This document shows, one piece after another, positions 13,911 through 23,120 of a DNA stretch of 64,000 nucleotides. Each line of letters begins with the position of its first letter. Position 1 is the first letter of the stretch. The stretch covers positions 347,696 through 411,695 of the forward strand of contig JBDOQK010000027.1 of the NCBI GenBank assembly GCA_040437565.1, read 5' to 3'. Position numbers and translations under genes: made by a program. The DNA is from Albugo candida (lineage: Eukaryota > Oomycota > Peronosporomycetes > Albuginales). The notes beneath the pieces were generated by a model, which did not search any database, was not told where the DNA came from, and saw only the letters and a program-made list of their open reading frames with translations.

Positions 13911-14134
13911 GCTGCGAGATGAATGACATGTGTTGGCGCAAGTCTATTGAATAGTTTCTCAGTTTGATTTATATCACGAAGATCAGCGTCTGCTTTTCCA
14001 ACAAAATGAAATTGATCCTCGGGATGAGGCCATTGTCCATCGTGAACAACATTACTTAATGTCGATCCCACAAAGCCTGCTCCGCCGGTTACAAGGATGA
14101 TTCGTTTCTTGGAAGCAATTTGATCGGTGCTCAT
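13169..14134 (-). CDS. GFUS: GDP-L-fucose synthase (GDP-4-keto-6-deoxymannose epimerase-reductase)
   Basis: An intact single-exon enzyme of 321 aa, the usual family length. It carries out the NADPH-dependent 3,5-epimerisation and 4-reduction that turns GDP-4-keto-6-deoxy-D-mannose into GDP-L-fucose, the last step of de novo GDP-fucose synthesis in the cytosol. It is a short-chain dehydrogenase/reductase fold: N-terminal Rossmann motif TGGAGFVGS (about residues 16-24), conserved HLAA, catalytic Ser within SCLSTCIFPDK, and catalytic pair in YAMAK. The substrate-binding region shows GPHDNFD and HVIPGLI. The start ATG at 14134 gives MSTDQIASKK. It is divergent from the peroxidase fusion, with about 100 bp between the two start codons, so they probably share a promoter region. 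Confidence 0.96.
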   Translation of the reverse strand: MSTDQIASKKRIILVTGGAGFVGSTLSNVVHDGQWPHPEDQFHFVGKADADLRDINQTEKLFNRLAPTHVIHLAAMTGGLYRNMAHKVDFFRDNVAMNDSVLYCAHKANVCKVISCLSTCIFPDKTSYPIDESMLHDGKPHESNMGYAMAKRMIDTLNHCYADQYNRKFTAVIPTNIYGPHDNFDIENGHVIPGLIQKCALAKERNEDLIVWGSGKPLRQFIFSEDLAKLLLWALEKYDSVEPIILSVDVADEVSIESVARMIASKFQLPGKIVMDTSKSDGQYKKTASNAKLRSLLPDFEFTPLEEGLSKTIDWYEDRKR

Positions 14135-14235
14135 GCAATTACAGTCGTTACTGTAATAAGTTTCGATGCGTAATTGGAGCGGGTTTTCAATTGTTACATG
14201 GAGAATCTCTCCATTTTTACTTTTTCATTCAAAGG

Positions 14236-15417
14236 ATGAAATCAGAAAAATTACAAGGCTTTGTATTTGATCGGTATCGTCACTTTCAGAAGCTATCGGA
14301 TGATGCGAAAGAAACTGCGGAACGAGCGTATGAGTCATTGGAGACAGAGATCGGTCTTGCGACGACACCGGTGGGAAAGACCATCGATTTGCTGCAGTCG
14401 TTTCTCAGCAAGTCGGATTTCAAGGAATGCACTGCCAAAACCCTTTTGGAACATTTGGTTCTCGGCGGGTATGTCGCTGTCGTCGAACAAAGTCAAAATC
14501 GAGTGACACAATTGGATCATTTGGCTGATTTTCATAATTATGCGTCGATGCTACCGCTAATGCATGATGTCGTATCAGTTTGGTCTGTCCGACATGGAGC
14601 CAATTACGCTGGAACACTCACGCGAATGGGGAAAATCACGTCCGAAATCAGTGGGGAAAGTGTCTATGTCGTTGTCAACGAAATTACAAAGTCTTTGTAT
14701 CTGTTTTCATCCGATACAGCTTTCAAGGCGACAAAAGTTTTATCTTTGTCGAATGCATTGGTTCAATTTGATGGCTCGGTGAAGAATGGTGTGCTTGTGA
14801 GCATGTCAAGTGATTTCGAAGTATTGACATTTGATACCAAAGCTGAATCGGAGGAATGGCTGAATTCGATTCTCAATGCTGGTGCTACGTACCGTGAAGC
14901 ACATAATAAAGCCATTGAGAATGTGACCTCTTTCTATGAGCTCAATGATCGGGATATGCACGGACAGAGTGTTTCGATGTCACAATACAAAGGAAAAGTG
15001 ATCTTGGTCGTGAATGTTTCGAGCAAGTGTGGGCTCACTCCGATCAATTATCCTGAATTGGTACAGCTTGATGAAAAGTATCGTGAACAAGGCTTACAAA
15101 TCCTTGGGTTTCCGTGTAATCAATTTGCCGGTCAAGAGCCAGGAACGCATGAGGAGATTGTTGATTTTGTCAAGCAGTACAATGTCCAGTTCCCACTACT
15201 TGAGAAGGCAGATGTGAATGGATTTGATGCTCGACCAGTCTTCACATTCCTCAAAGCTAAGGTTCCTGGGGTTTTTGGTGATTTTGTCAAATGGAACTTT
15301 ACTAAATTTTTGATTGATCACAATGGGAATGCATACAAACGCTATGCTCCCAGGGAATCTCCTCTTTCCTTTGAAAGTGATATAAAACACCTTCTCGAGA
15401 AGAAACTTGGAAATTGA
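14236..15417 (+). CDS. PH-like domain fused to glutathione peroxidase
   Basis: 393 aa from the ATG at 14236; the frame is open 15 codons further upstream but without an ATG. The C-terminal ~165 residues are a complete GPx: NVSSKCG with a peroxidatic Cys (not selenocysteine), FPCNQFAGQEPG giving the conserved Gln and a second Cys, and KWNF giving the catalytic Trp. Such Cys enzymes usually act as thioredoxin-dependent peroxidases on lipid hydroperoxides. Residues about 120-215 look like a pleckstrin-homology fold (an opening YAGTLTRMG strand and a closing helix around ESEEWLNSIL). The first ~100 residues may hold a DEP-like or helical module (LLQSFLSKSDFKECTAKTLL). Fusion of a membrane-binding module to GPx suggests peroxidase activity recruited to lipid surfaces; that role is inference. 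Converges with the DNase gene 36 bp away. Confidence 0.9.
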   Translation: MKSEKLQGFVFDRYRHFQKLSDDAKETAERAYESLETEIGLATTPVGKTIDLLQSFLSKSDFKECTAKTLLEHLVLGGYVAVVEQSQNRVTQLDHLADFHNYASMLPLMHDVVSVWSVRHGANYAGTLTRMGKITSEISGESVYVVVNEITKSLYLFSSDTAFKATKVLSLSNALVQFDGSVKNGVLVSMSSDFEVLTFDTKAESEEWLNSILNAGATYREAHNKAIENVTSFYELNDRDMHGQSVSMSQYKGKVILVVNVSSKCGLTPINYPELVQLDEKYREQGLQILGFPCNQFAGQEPGTHEEIVDFVKQYNVQFPLLEKADVNGFDARPVFTFLKAKVPGVFGDFVKWNFTKFLIDHNGNAYKRYAPRESPLSFESDIKHLLEKKLGN

Positions 15418-15453
15418 GCGTAAATGTCTTTGCTGTTTGTGAATAAAAGTGTG

Positions 15454-17268
15454 TTATTGTTGTGTTTCATTCCAGAACGACCTCGCCTCACTTGAGAGTC
15501 TTGGTAGCAATGTAGCCGTAAGACGTTGAGCCACTTTTTTGACGCAGCCATGTTGACACATTCGAGCTTGCTCGAAAATTCGTGTGGTGTTATCGGCGTA
15601 AGAGTCTACAACACCTGTGCATTTACATGCTTTTGAAACGAGATGGATGAGGCTTCGATGTAGTGCTGATTCAGAGAGAATGAAGAAGGATCCTCCTCGT
15701 CCAGCTTGCGAACCATGACACGTTGTCGAGCATGGATACCCTTCCATATTCAAATCTCCAAAAATGACTCTTGTATCGGAAGCTGCAGTTGGAAATCTCG
15801 ATGTGGTCAGACCCCATTTTGCTACGGAAGACAGCATAAAGAAAAGCCTTCCATTAGACGAGCATAGGCAATACCGTGATTCCCGTCCTTTTGCCGTCCA
15901 CCTACCAAGTGCCAGTGTACAGTTCCGTTTTTTGTCGAATCGATTGTCCATCTACGCAATCGAATCGATTGACAATGCAGTTAGAAAGTATCAATCCAAA
16001 AGATGCGGAGATGATACTCACTTTGCTTCCACCAGATTTTCAATGTTGTGAGGGGCGGTACCATTCGCATTTAGCACAACTCCATGAGCTCCATCATTCA
16101 GACAAAATTCAAACCGTGTCAATTTGTATTGATCATTTGCACAGATAGTTGGAATCCCAACGTTTTCATCCCACCACGTGGCCACACTCAAATCTTTATC
16201 AAGAACCTGAGCCACGATCGCCCAAGGAGGAACTTCAGCATTAGGGCTTTTCACAATCAATTGTATAGTCCACTGATCATCATCTAGTGCTTTCTTACCA
16301 AACCTTGGAAGGAGGGGTACTTCACCATTAGGAAAATACTGATACACAAAACTTTCATTGATATCTCGTGGACTTTTGCTTGCTCCTGGCTGTTTCAACT
16401 TGAGAAATGCCTCTCTTGACTGTGGGATGCTCTCCAGTGTCGGATCCAGTAATGCTCGTCCCATCATCTGCACATTCGCATTGAACTCACTAGTAGGATC
16501 CTGAAAAGCTTGTCGAAAGCTAGAGCTCACAATCCGTTCTTTCATATCTTGGTTACGTGTGTCATAGTAATTGGCCGAGCAAAGTCGGGCAGCCTGCAAG
16601 GCGTTACCCAACGTGTCTATTTCGTCTTGATCGAGTGATATGGCCATAAGATGTTGAGAATACAGAACATTATTGTCTTTTTGACAGCCCAACCGAATGA
16701 AGGAATGTAAATCGCTTGGATCAGGATAATTAGGAGTCGATGTTTGTAGGTAAAATCCACCTTTTCTTGCGTCAAATGCTACTGCTCCCTTTGCATGTGC
16801 GCTGAAGCGGCTCGATTGCTCACATGCTGCATCCGAGAAAACAGTCGATAAACGATCGTATTGATCGCTAAAGTATGCCCAAAACCGGTCTTTATAGGAG
16901 ACTGATGTGTTCATCTGACGCAGAGTTTGGCTCAGTGGATCATTCCCTCCTTGGCCGAGACAATCGTAGCCTAGCGTCTGAAAGTACTGAAGATTGGGAT
17001 TATCGCTATCAGCATACAAATAGCAAAGACCTTGTGCTCTATCTTCTACATTATCGATCGCTGAGCGGCATATCGGGCTCGAGCACGTGCATGGTGTGCG
17101 CTCGGATGAAACATTCTCGGACCGATGGATGTGCGCAGGTAGCTTGAGAATAAACCACCAGGATACACGAGCACCGAATCCATTCAGCGCGTACATCTCA
17201 CTCGTTGGAGCCGTCAATCCATTTGTACTTATAATCGCAAGCGCGACGACGAAGGAATGCAATGTCAT
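15454..17268 (-). CDS. Secreted deoxyribonuclease II, 3 exons
   Basis: Exons 17268-16022, 15951-15875, 15821-15454; lengths sum to 564 codons (563 aa), longer than the ~350 aa of animal DNase II. The first ~20 residues (MTLHSFVVALAIISTNG) are a signal peptide, so it is secreted or lysosomal/vacuolar. DNase II hydrolyses DNA without metal ions, usually at acid pH. Family features visible: the N-terminal WWFILKLP strand, first catalytic motif HAKG followed by GGFYLQTSTPNYPDP, and second motif HAKWG, which is assembled only after the second intron is removed, then FGDLNMEGYP. Both active-site His are therefore present. Many cysteines in the C-terminal part suggest disulfides. For a plant-associated microbe, degradation of extracellular DNA or internalised DNA are both plausible. 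Confidence 0.9.
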
Positions 17269-17337
17269 AGAAAGATCTTTATTCTAATAACTTATAATGT
17301 GCTTAGTATATTTAATATTACAGATTTTGGATGTGAT

Positions 17338-18720
17338 CTAAACTTTCCGTTTCTTGGACTCTGACTTTGGACACGGTACGGATAACGGTGCTAAATACTG
17401 CGGCAAGGAATCCTCTCTAATTCCAACCAAACTAACAGACTGTGGACTGGCGGGATCTTTGGTAGCCGCTTTTCGCTTTTGACGAGCAAGAACTCGACTC
17501 GAGCCGACATCGAATCCTGTGGAACTACCTGAACCAATACAGTGGTACGTAAGGCAGCCTTCTTTTTCTACCGCCAAAAATGCTTCAAATTGAACATAGT
17601 ATTTGACGTATGCTTTGTTCGATTTTTTCTTCTTCCCCATATCATCCGAGTACTTCCAGACTTTTGGCTTGAAAGTAAAGAGCGCTTTTTTGTCTTTTGC
17701 TACATGATCTGCGCTCAATTCACCTACCATCCAGTCTTTCCTCATAAGCTGAAAATCATCTGCTGATACTATTTGACCGCTTCTACATTCTCCGAGAACT
17801 GCTTCTGAGAATAAAGTAGTAAGACCCACCATGTGAATACGTCCCAAGACGATGACTTTGCTTGAGGGGGTTTCCGAATCTCTCAACCATACCTCCACTT
17901 CAACTTTGCCTCGACATTTGCCCCACATGAAATCGTGTCTTCTAATCTCGTCGATCTTGATCAATGAATAATCACCAAATGACTCACATAGCGGAAAGCA
18001 TTGCAGATTGCGCCTTCCGTTACGCCAGTACTTTGGCCGTAATTCAGTTTTGACACGAAGCACCGCACTAGGAGTGATTTGATGGGGTTGGTACTCACAG
18101 TCAAATTGCGCACGCTGATATGATTCAGCAATCTGATTGAAGACTCCAAACGGTGACAGCGTGTACGTATTTGTCGCACTTTTCAGCAATTCGGCCTCGT
18201 TCAGATAATTTGACGACAAAGGCACAGTATCGAATGGCCCACACTGTGGAGCGTCGCATTTACTTCCTTCTCGACAGCTTTTTCTATCGAAGCAAGCGTT
18301 TATCAATGGATTTAGTGGATAGGTGGATACAGAATCAGGTTTTGCGACATAGCAATCTTGGTCGCATGGTGTGCCCAAACTGATATCTTGAACGAAATGA
18401 TACAGCTCAGAATCCACTAGTGGGTTCAATGTCGCATCTCCCATGAGTAAGTCAAAGTATGTCGGGGTCGGAGTTGGGTGAGGTTTGGATCCAAAATACT
18501 CGTGTTGCCTTTGATTTAATGGTGCAAAGCCAATCGTATGGTTGGAGGGATACTGGTAGTTGGCATAATCGTGTGAAATGGCGTCAACTGAATCAGGAGC
18601 GGTTCCTGAAAGTACTTCGTAGTAGGATGCATCGAGGGATCCGCGATGATCGATCTCTTTTGATGGAGGCTGTGGTCGGATTAATTGACTCCAATCTTCT
18701 TCAAAAAATACTGGGTTCAT
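17338..18720 (-). CDS. Unrecognised protein with C-terminal nuclear localisation signal
   Basis: Single-exon frame of 460 aa starting at MNPVFFEEDW. I do not recognise the family. The N-terminal ~120 residues are rich in Pro, Tyr, Ser and Asn, like an activation or linker region. A central Cys-rich stretch (about residues 120-165) has spaced cysteines (TPCDQDCY, FDRKSCREGSKCDAPQC) that might bind metal. Residues about 220-395 look folded, with alternating hydrophobic strands, ending near GSSRVLARQKRK. The tail ends PKSESKKRKV, close to a classical monopartite NLS; KKKKSNK is a second basic patch. A nuclear, possibly DNA-binding role (beta-rich fold) is speculation. Its stop lies 69 bp upstream of the DNase II start on the same strand. 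Confidence 0.75.
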   Translation of the reverse strand: MNPVFFEEDWSQLIRPQPPSKEIDHRGSLDASYYEVLSGTAPDSVDAISHDYANYQYPSNHTIGFAPLNQRQHEYFGSKPHPTPTPTYFDLLMGDATLNPLVDSELYHFVQDISLGTPCDQDCYVAKPDSVSTYPLNPLINACFDRKSCREGSKCDAPQCGPFDTVPLSSNYLNEAELLKSATNTYTLSPFGVFNQIAESYQRAQFDCEYQPHQITPSAVLRVKTELRPKYWRNGRRNLQCFPLCESFGDYSLIKIDEIRRHDFMWGKCRGKVEVEVWLRDSETPSSKVIVLGRIHMVGLTTLFSEAVLGECRSGQIVSADDFQLMRKDWMVGELSADHVAKDKKALFTFKPKVWKYSDDMGKKKKSNKAYVKYYVQFEAFLAVEKEGCLTYHCIGSGSSTGFDVGSSRVLARQKRKAATKDPASPQSVSLVGIREDSLPQYLAPLSVPCPKSESKKRKV

Positions 18721-19658
18721 CGCTGCGTGTGTGTAGTACGATTATATGCGTGTCGATATTCAAACAAAGTGAGTGAAGCGCACGAGATGTGGCAAATTGA
18801 GATTTGAGAATTACTAAGATGGAAGAATAGAGACCATATATCGTAGAGTTGCTACAAATCGGCTTTATTACATTGATTTTTTTGAGTGCAGCTGCTTATT
18901 TCAAGCGATTGTTGGATATGTTGCGATCGAACGATTCAATGCACAGATGTTGTATGCTTGCTTATTGGTGACTGATAACAACCACACGATACTCTTTCTC
19001 TATAGCTTGCTATGCGGTTGATAACCCATACACGCTGTTCTTCGTAATCGATAAATTGTAAACGTACGTAAAGGAACGCATTCAGTATGCGGGAAGATAA
19101 CAAACCTTATAAAGGTCATACGGTCGCCGGATCCAATCATCGCGTTGTACAGCACATTATGACGAAAATGCACGTATGACGTCTAAGTCAACGACTGGAC
19201 TACGGTACAAAAATGTGGAATATCGCGATTAGTGTTACATGCGATGGGCTTTTGTATTCATCCGCATAGAGCCACTGTCGGATGGAAATAGAATAGGTTA
19301 CCCGACTTTTGCATACAGTTTACGAAACAATCAAAATCGTCAGCCAGCTGCAAAGGAAGAAAGAGCTGTGAGCGATTATCTGACTCTATAGGGTGTCTCA
19401 GATAATTCCATCTCCGCTGATTTGCATTGAGTCGATGCGATGAGAATACCGTATGCGGTAGGGCTTTGCATGCATTTTCAATAATAATAGATAAGAGTCG
19501 AATTCGGTGACTGCATAACAGCTGGTCAGGATGCTGCACTTGTTCATCCCTTCTTACTTGTCAAATGACCATGCCGCAACGTATCGAGCGCAGAGCCTGT
19601 GCGATAAGAACCTCTAGGACTTGATTTGATATCTATTCAATTGCGATACACAACTGTA
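18721..19658. other. Divergent intergenic region, about 940 bp
   Basis: Lies between the start codons of two divergent genes, so it should hold both promoters. I see no convincing gene; a 93-codon minus-strand frame at 19258-19539 has no recognisable features. No repeats or RNA gene recognised. Confidence 0.5.
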
Positions 19659-20921
19659 ATGCGTCTTCGTAGTAGCGTATTGCTTGCTGTCTCTGGTACT
19701 ACAGCAGCAGTCGGACTCTTTGCTTTGTACTATACAACTGCAAAAGGAAGTAACTATCATCGTGTGTTGCGATGGCTGTGGCGAATGCGTCCAACCGACT
19801 CAACTCCTTTTTCAAATTCTCTGCAAAAGGCTCCGTTACGCGAATATCAAAGCTATGAGAAATGCCCTCATATGCTTTGGGTAAGTATTTGCGGGACCAT
19901 TTTCGACATAAGCGGTGAATCGACGATACTTTTCCATCCTCAAGAGGGTTGTTATGCACGCTGGATCGGGCATGATGTCACGGAATTGCTCATTTTGGGT
20001 GGAATTGACGTTGATGAAATGCGTCATGAGGATGAGCGTAGTGCATTTGATAACGATATGGCGTTCTCGAGGATTGATTTCGCTCGATTGAGTGTGTCAA
20101 ACAACACCAAAGAGTACCGACGGTACAAAGTGATTGAAGAATGGTACAAGCGATTCTGCTTGCGGTATCCGATCATCGGACAGGCTACAGATATTTTCGC
20201 AAATGTGGAATGGGCCGTTGTGCGTCAAAAATGGCGCAATGAAGTGCAGAAACCGTACCAAAGCAATCTGTCGAAATGTCCATTAGGATTTGGAAACAAA
20301 AATCAACGTAACAAGCCTCCTTCCAAGACAACCACAAAGCGGATGATATCATTTTATGGAAAGCAGTATGACGTTAGCGGGCAAGCATCATACGAGTCGG
20401 ATGGACCACTTGCGCATTTTGTCGGTCATGATATCACTTTTGCAATTGCGAACGGATCCAAGAGAGAGGATCATTTGGATGTAAAGGCAGAGTACTCGTT
20501 TGATCAGCAACTTTTTTTGGAACATTATCGCACTGTTTTGGAGCAAAAATGTGCTGAAATTGTGAACGAACAATCAACCTACCAAACTGAAAGCAATCAA
20601 ATCAAGGATGAAACACAAGAGGATCTCACAAAACTATTGCAGAAAATTGTCAGCGAAGGAAATGTTGACAAGCTGAAACGAGTCTTGGATGCAGTAAAAG
20701 GAAGTCCTACGCTAAACGAACCTTGCCCGCGATCTGGTATGACCTTACTCCATCGAGCTGTTGAGAGCGACCAGGAAGGAATCGTTCGGCTCTTGCTTGA
20801 GGCTGGAGCAGATGTCAATGCTACAGCGTCTTTGTATGAGGACGCAACGCCTTTGGATCTGGCCAAACGATTTGCATCCCAACACGTTCAAGAATTATTA
20901 TTACTGCATCAGTCAACGTAG
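19659..20921 (+). CDS. Membrane-anchored tandem cytochrome-b5-like (MAPR) protein with ankyrin repeats
   Basis: 420 aa from the ATG at 19659 (an upstream in-frame TTG is not a credible start). A hydrophobic N-terminal anchor at about residues 5-30 (SSVLLAVSGTTAAVGLFALY) predicts a type II/N-anchored ER or outer membrane protein. Two MAPR/cytochrome b5-like segments follow: the first around LWVSICGTIFDISG...YARWIGHDVTELL, the second around MISFYGKQYDVSG...LAHFVGHDITFAI. Both keep the 'G-x-x-(F/Y)-D-(I/V)-(S)' entry and 'F/W-x-GHD' exit of heme/steroid-binding MAPR domains. The C-terminus has about two ankyrin repeats (GMTLLHRAVESDQEGIVRLL, then TPLDLAKRF). MAPR proteins bind heme and assist P450 or sterol enzymes; a protein-docking role for the ankyrins is inferred. 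Heme ligands in each copy were not verified. Confidence 0.82.
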   Translation: MRLRSSVLLAVSGTTAAVGLFALYYTTAKGSNYHRVLRWLWRMRPTDSTPFSNSLQKAPLREYQSYEKCPHMLWVSICGTIFDISGESTILFHPQEGCYARWIGHDVTELLILGGIDVDEMRHEDERSAFDNDMAFSRIDFARLSVSNNTKEYRRYKVIEEWYKRFCLRYPIIGQATDIFANVEWAVVRQKWRNEVQKPYQSNLSKCPLGFGNKNQRNKPPSKTTTKRMISFYGKQYDVSGQASYESDGPLAHFVGHDITFAIANGSKREDHLDVKAEYSFDQQLFLEHYRTVLEQKCAEIVNEQSTYQTESNQIKDETQEDLTKLLQKIVSEGNVDKLKRVLDAVKGSPTLNEPCPRSGMTLLHRAVESDQEGIVRLLLEAGADVNATASLYEDATPLDLAKRFASQHVQELLLLHQST

Positions 20922-21068
20922 CGTACTCCATCGTAGTATTCATATTGCTCGTTGTGAAGTTTGAATGAAATATGGCTCATGTTGAGGCTTTCGCGTTTTT
21001 CTACAAGGCACCTTACTTGCTTCGTTTCAGATTGATTCGTCACGCTATTTCTGTCCTCTTTTTCGCTG

Positions 21069-23075
21069 ATGCAAAGGAACCAATTTATGGATTCATTCAA
21101 CTCTGAAAATCGTACCACAATCAGCCTACTCGATTTGCTTAAAGAATACGGAAAAGAGCTTGAAGCATTCTGCGGGAGTACAGATGGACACTTGATGGAT
21201 CACGACACTATTAAGGACGTTGAGGTCTGTCCGCACTCAACTCTGTTACCTTGCTCGACGTCCAGCAAAGCCACTCATGTTGCCGATAGTTGCGTGAGTA
21301 TAGAGAAGAACAAGTACGTCTTTCTCCTTCATGAAATGTCGACAAGATTGATTATATGATGTGCTCCTTTCAGCCGAGGCTGTTGTGCTCGTAAAACAAA
21401 ATGCNNNNNNNNNNNNNNNNNNNNNNNNNNNNNNNNNNNNNNNNNNNNNNNNNNNNNNNNNNNNNNNNNNNNNNNNNNNNNNNNNNNNNNNNNNNNNNNN
21501 NNNNAAGGACGTTGAGGTCTGTCCGCACTCAACTCTGTTACCTTGCTCGACGTCCAGCAAAGCCACTCATGTTGCCGATAGTTGCGTGAGTATAGAGAAG
21601 AACAAGTACGTCTTTCTCCTTCATGAAATGTCGACAAGATTGATTATATGATGTGCTCCTTTCAGCCGAGGCTGTTGTGCTCGTAAAACAAAATGCAGGA
21701 TACTTCAGCAATCGCTTGATCAATTAGATAAGGTGGAAAATGTGTCCAGCGATTCGGCCGCTTGTTACTGATCCATTACTATCCGTAGGCTTTGACGACA
21801 AAAGGTGATTACCTTATGCAGGACATCAAATCTCTTTCGAAAGACCTCGATGCATTTACTCAAGCAATCGCGCATAAAGACCCCACCGAGCTTCTTGAAG
21901 GTGGAGAAAGATTCATTGCTGGCGCTGATTCCATTCGAGAAACGAGGAAAGAGACGAGACAAGAAGCACACATTTTAGACAAAGTATCTCATCGATCCGT
22001 ATCGAGAGAACATCGCAAAAGTGCACAGAAACAGAGCCCCGACATCTCGATACGGCGTACTACAAAGCACAAAATGAAGCACAGCGGTCGTCTTACTATC
22101 GACAAAGACAGCCCACACAGTCAGGAACCTCCACATGAAAAGGAACCCTTGCTTACGTCGCTTGTGGTCTGGAGGAAATACCAGGATGCCGGTTTCGAAA
22201 GACATATACGACGACAATTGCAAGCACGTGCGACGGAAGTCAGAGGCAGAGGTGAAATGGGCCGCAAAAATGTGAAGCAACTGCCAAAAAGTAGGGTCAA
22301 AAATGAAGTAGAAAACGCCAGCTCGACATCTTCCACGGTATCATCTCACTCGATCTCGTCTCCCTGTACGAAAATCCGTCCTCTGATGCCGAACAATGTT
22401 TTCCACACGTACTTGGAACGATACACAACCGATCGAAAGTTACAGAAGCAGCATGCACGCCCTCACGCACACAAATCGCATTCTGACGCAATCGAACTAT
22501 CACGCGATAAGAAGCAGACACACCGCGAGCGTAGTGTGTTGGTCTATCGATACGATTCATTGTATCAACACGAAGTCCACGCGGCCGCATACATTGTCTG
22601 TAAATCGCTAAAAGATCTCACAGCCAAAATTCAGATCCGACTTGGAGTACCCGACGTCGCGAATTTGTATCGGGATATCACACGAGACCGCAAATTGCAG
22701 GAGGATGAGAAAGCTGTTCCATTGTGGATACCGCCAAAGCGCTTACAACGCATTTCTCAGTTTCAGCAGCTGCAAGAAAGCGATCACATTTATGTCACTC
22801 AGAATCCCCGCGAGGATATTGCAATACTTTGTTCGTGGCTTCGATTGAGACAGCGAAGGCAAAAACAGCTCGAAGCGGCCATGCGTCTCGGCAGCAAGTC
22901 AAAGAACGAAAATGTCTCTGTCGGATCAAAGCAACATTCTTGGTCGAAACAGGAAGCCAAACAACTTGCTGCGCTTATTCTCGATCAGAATCGGGACATG
23001 TCCATTTCGTACGCGTGCTCCTTGTACGACGCTCAGGGAAGGAAGGTTGCAATAAAGAAACGATACCCCGCCTAA
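21069..23075 (+). CDS. Basic coiled protein with C-terminal doublecortin-like domain, 3 exons
   Basis: Model: exon 1 21069-21293, exon 2 21709-21732 (24-nt microexon QSLDQLDK), exon 3 21789-23075; 511 aa. The first intron spans the assembly copy at 21213-21696 and is about 123 nt when collapsed. The middle is hydrophilic, strongly basic and Ser-rich. The C-terminal ~150 residues (from SVLVYRYDSLYQHEVHAA) resemble a DCX fold: opening V-x-V-Y-R strand, a helix with SLKDLTAKIQIRLGV, then LYRDITRDRKLQ and a closing ESDHIYVTQN. DCX domains bind microtubules, as in ciliary and cytoskeletal proteins. Assignment to DCX is by pattern only. The exon 1/2 junction is the weakest part of the model. Converges with the ELAPOR-like gene 45 bp away. 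Confidence 0.7.
21213..21696. repeat. Assembly gap 21405-21504 flanked by a 192-bp exact copy
   Basis: Bases 21213-21404 reappear at 21505-21696. The copy covers the end of exon 1 and part of intron 1 of the doublecortin-like gene. Confidence 0.92.
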
Positions 23076-23120
23076 CAATTCTCTGTTCCCAAAATGAATG
23101 ATTTTGCTTTATTTCATCGA

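Noticed and set aside
15822-15951. DNase II lacking its second catalytic motif
   Set aside because: Removal of the 53-nt intron creates NHAKWG.
19258-19539. 93-codon minus-strand frame as a gene
   Set aside because: No family, domain or composition support, and it lies in a divergent promoter region.
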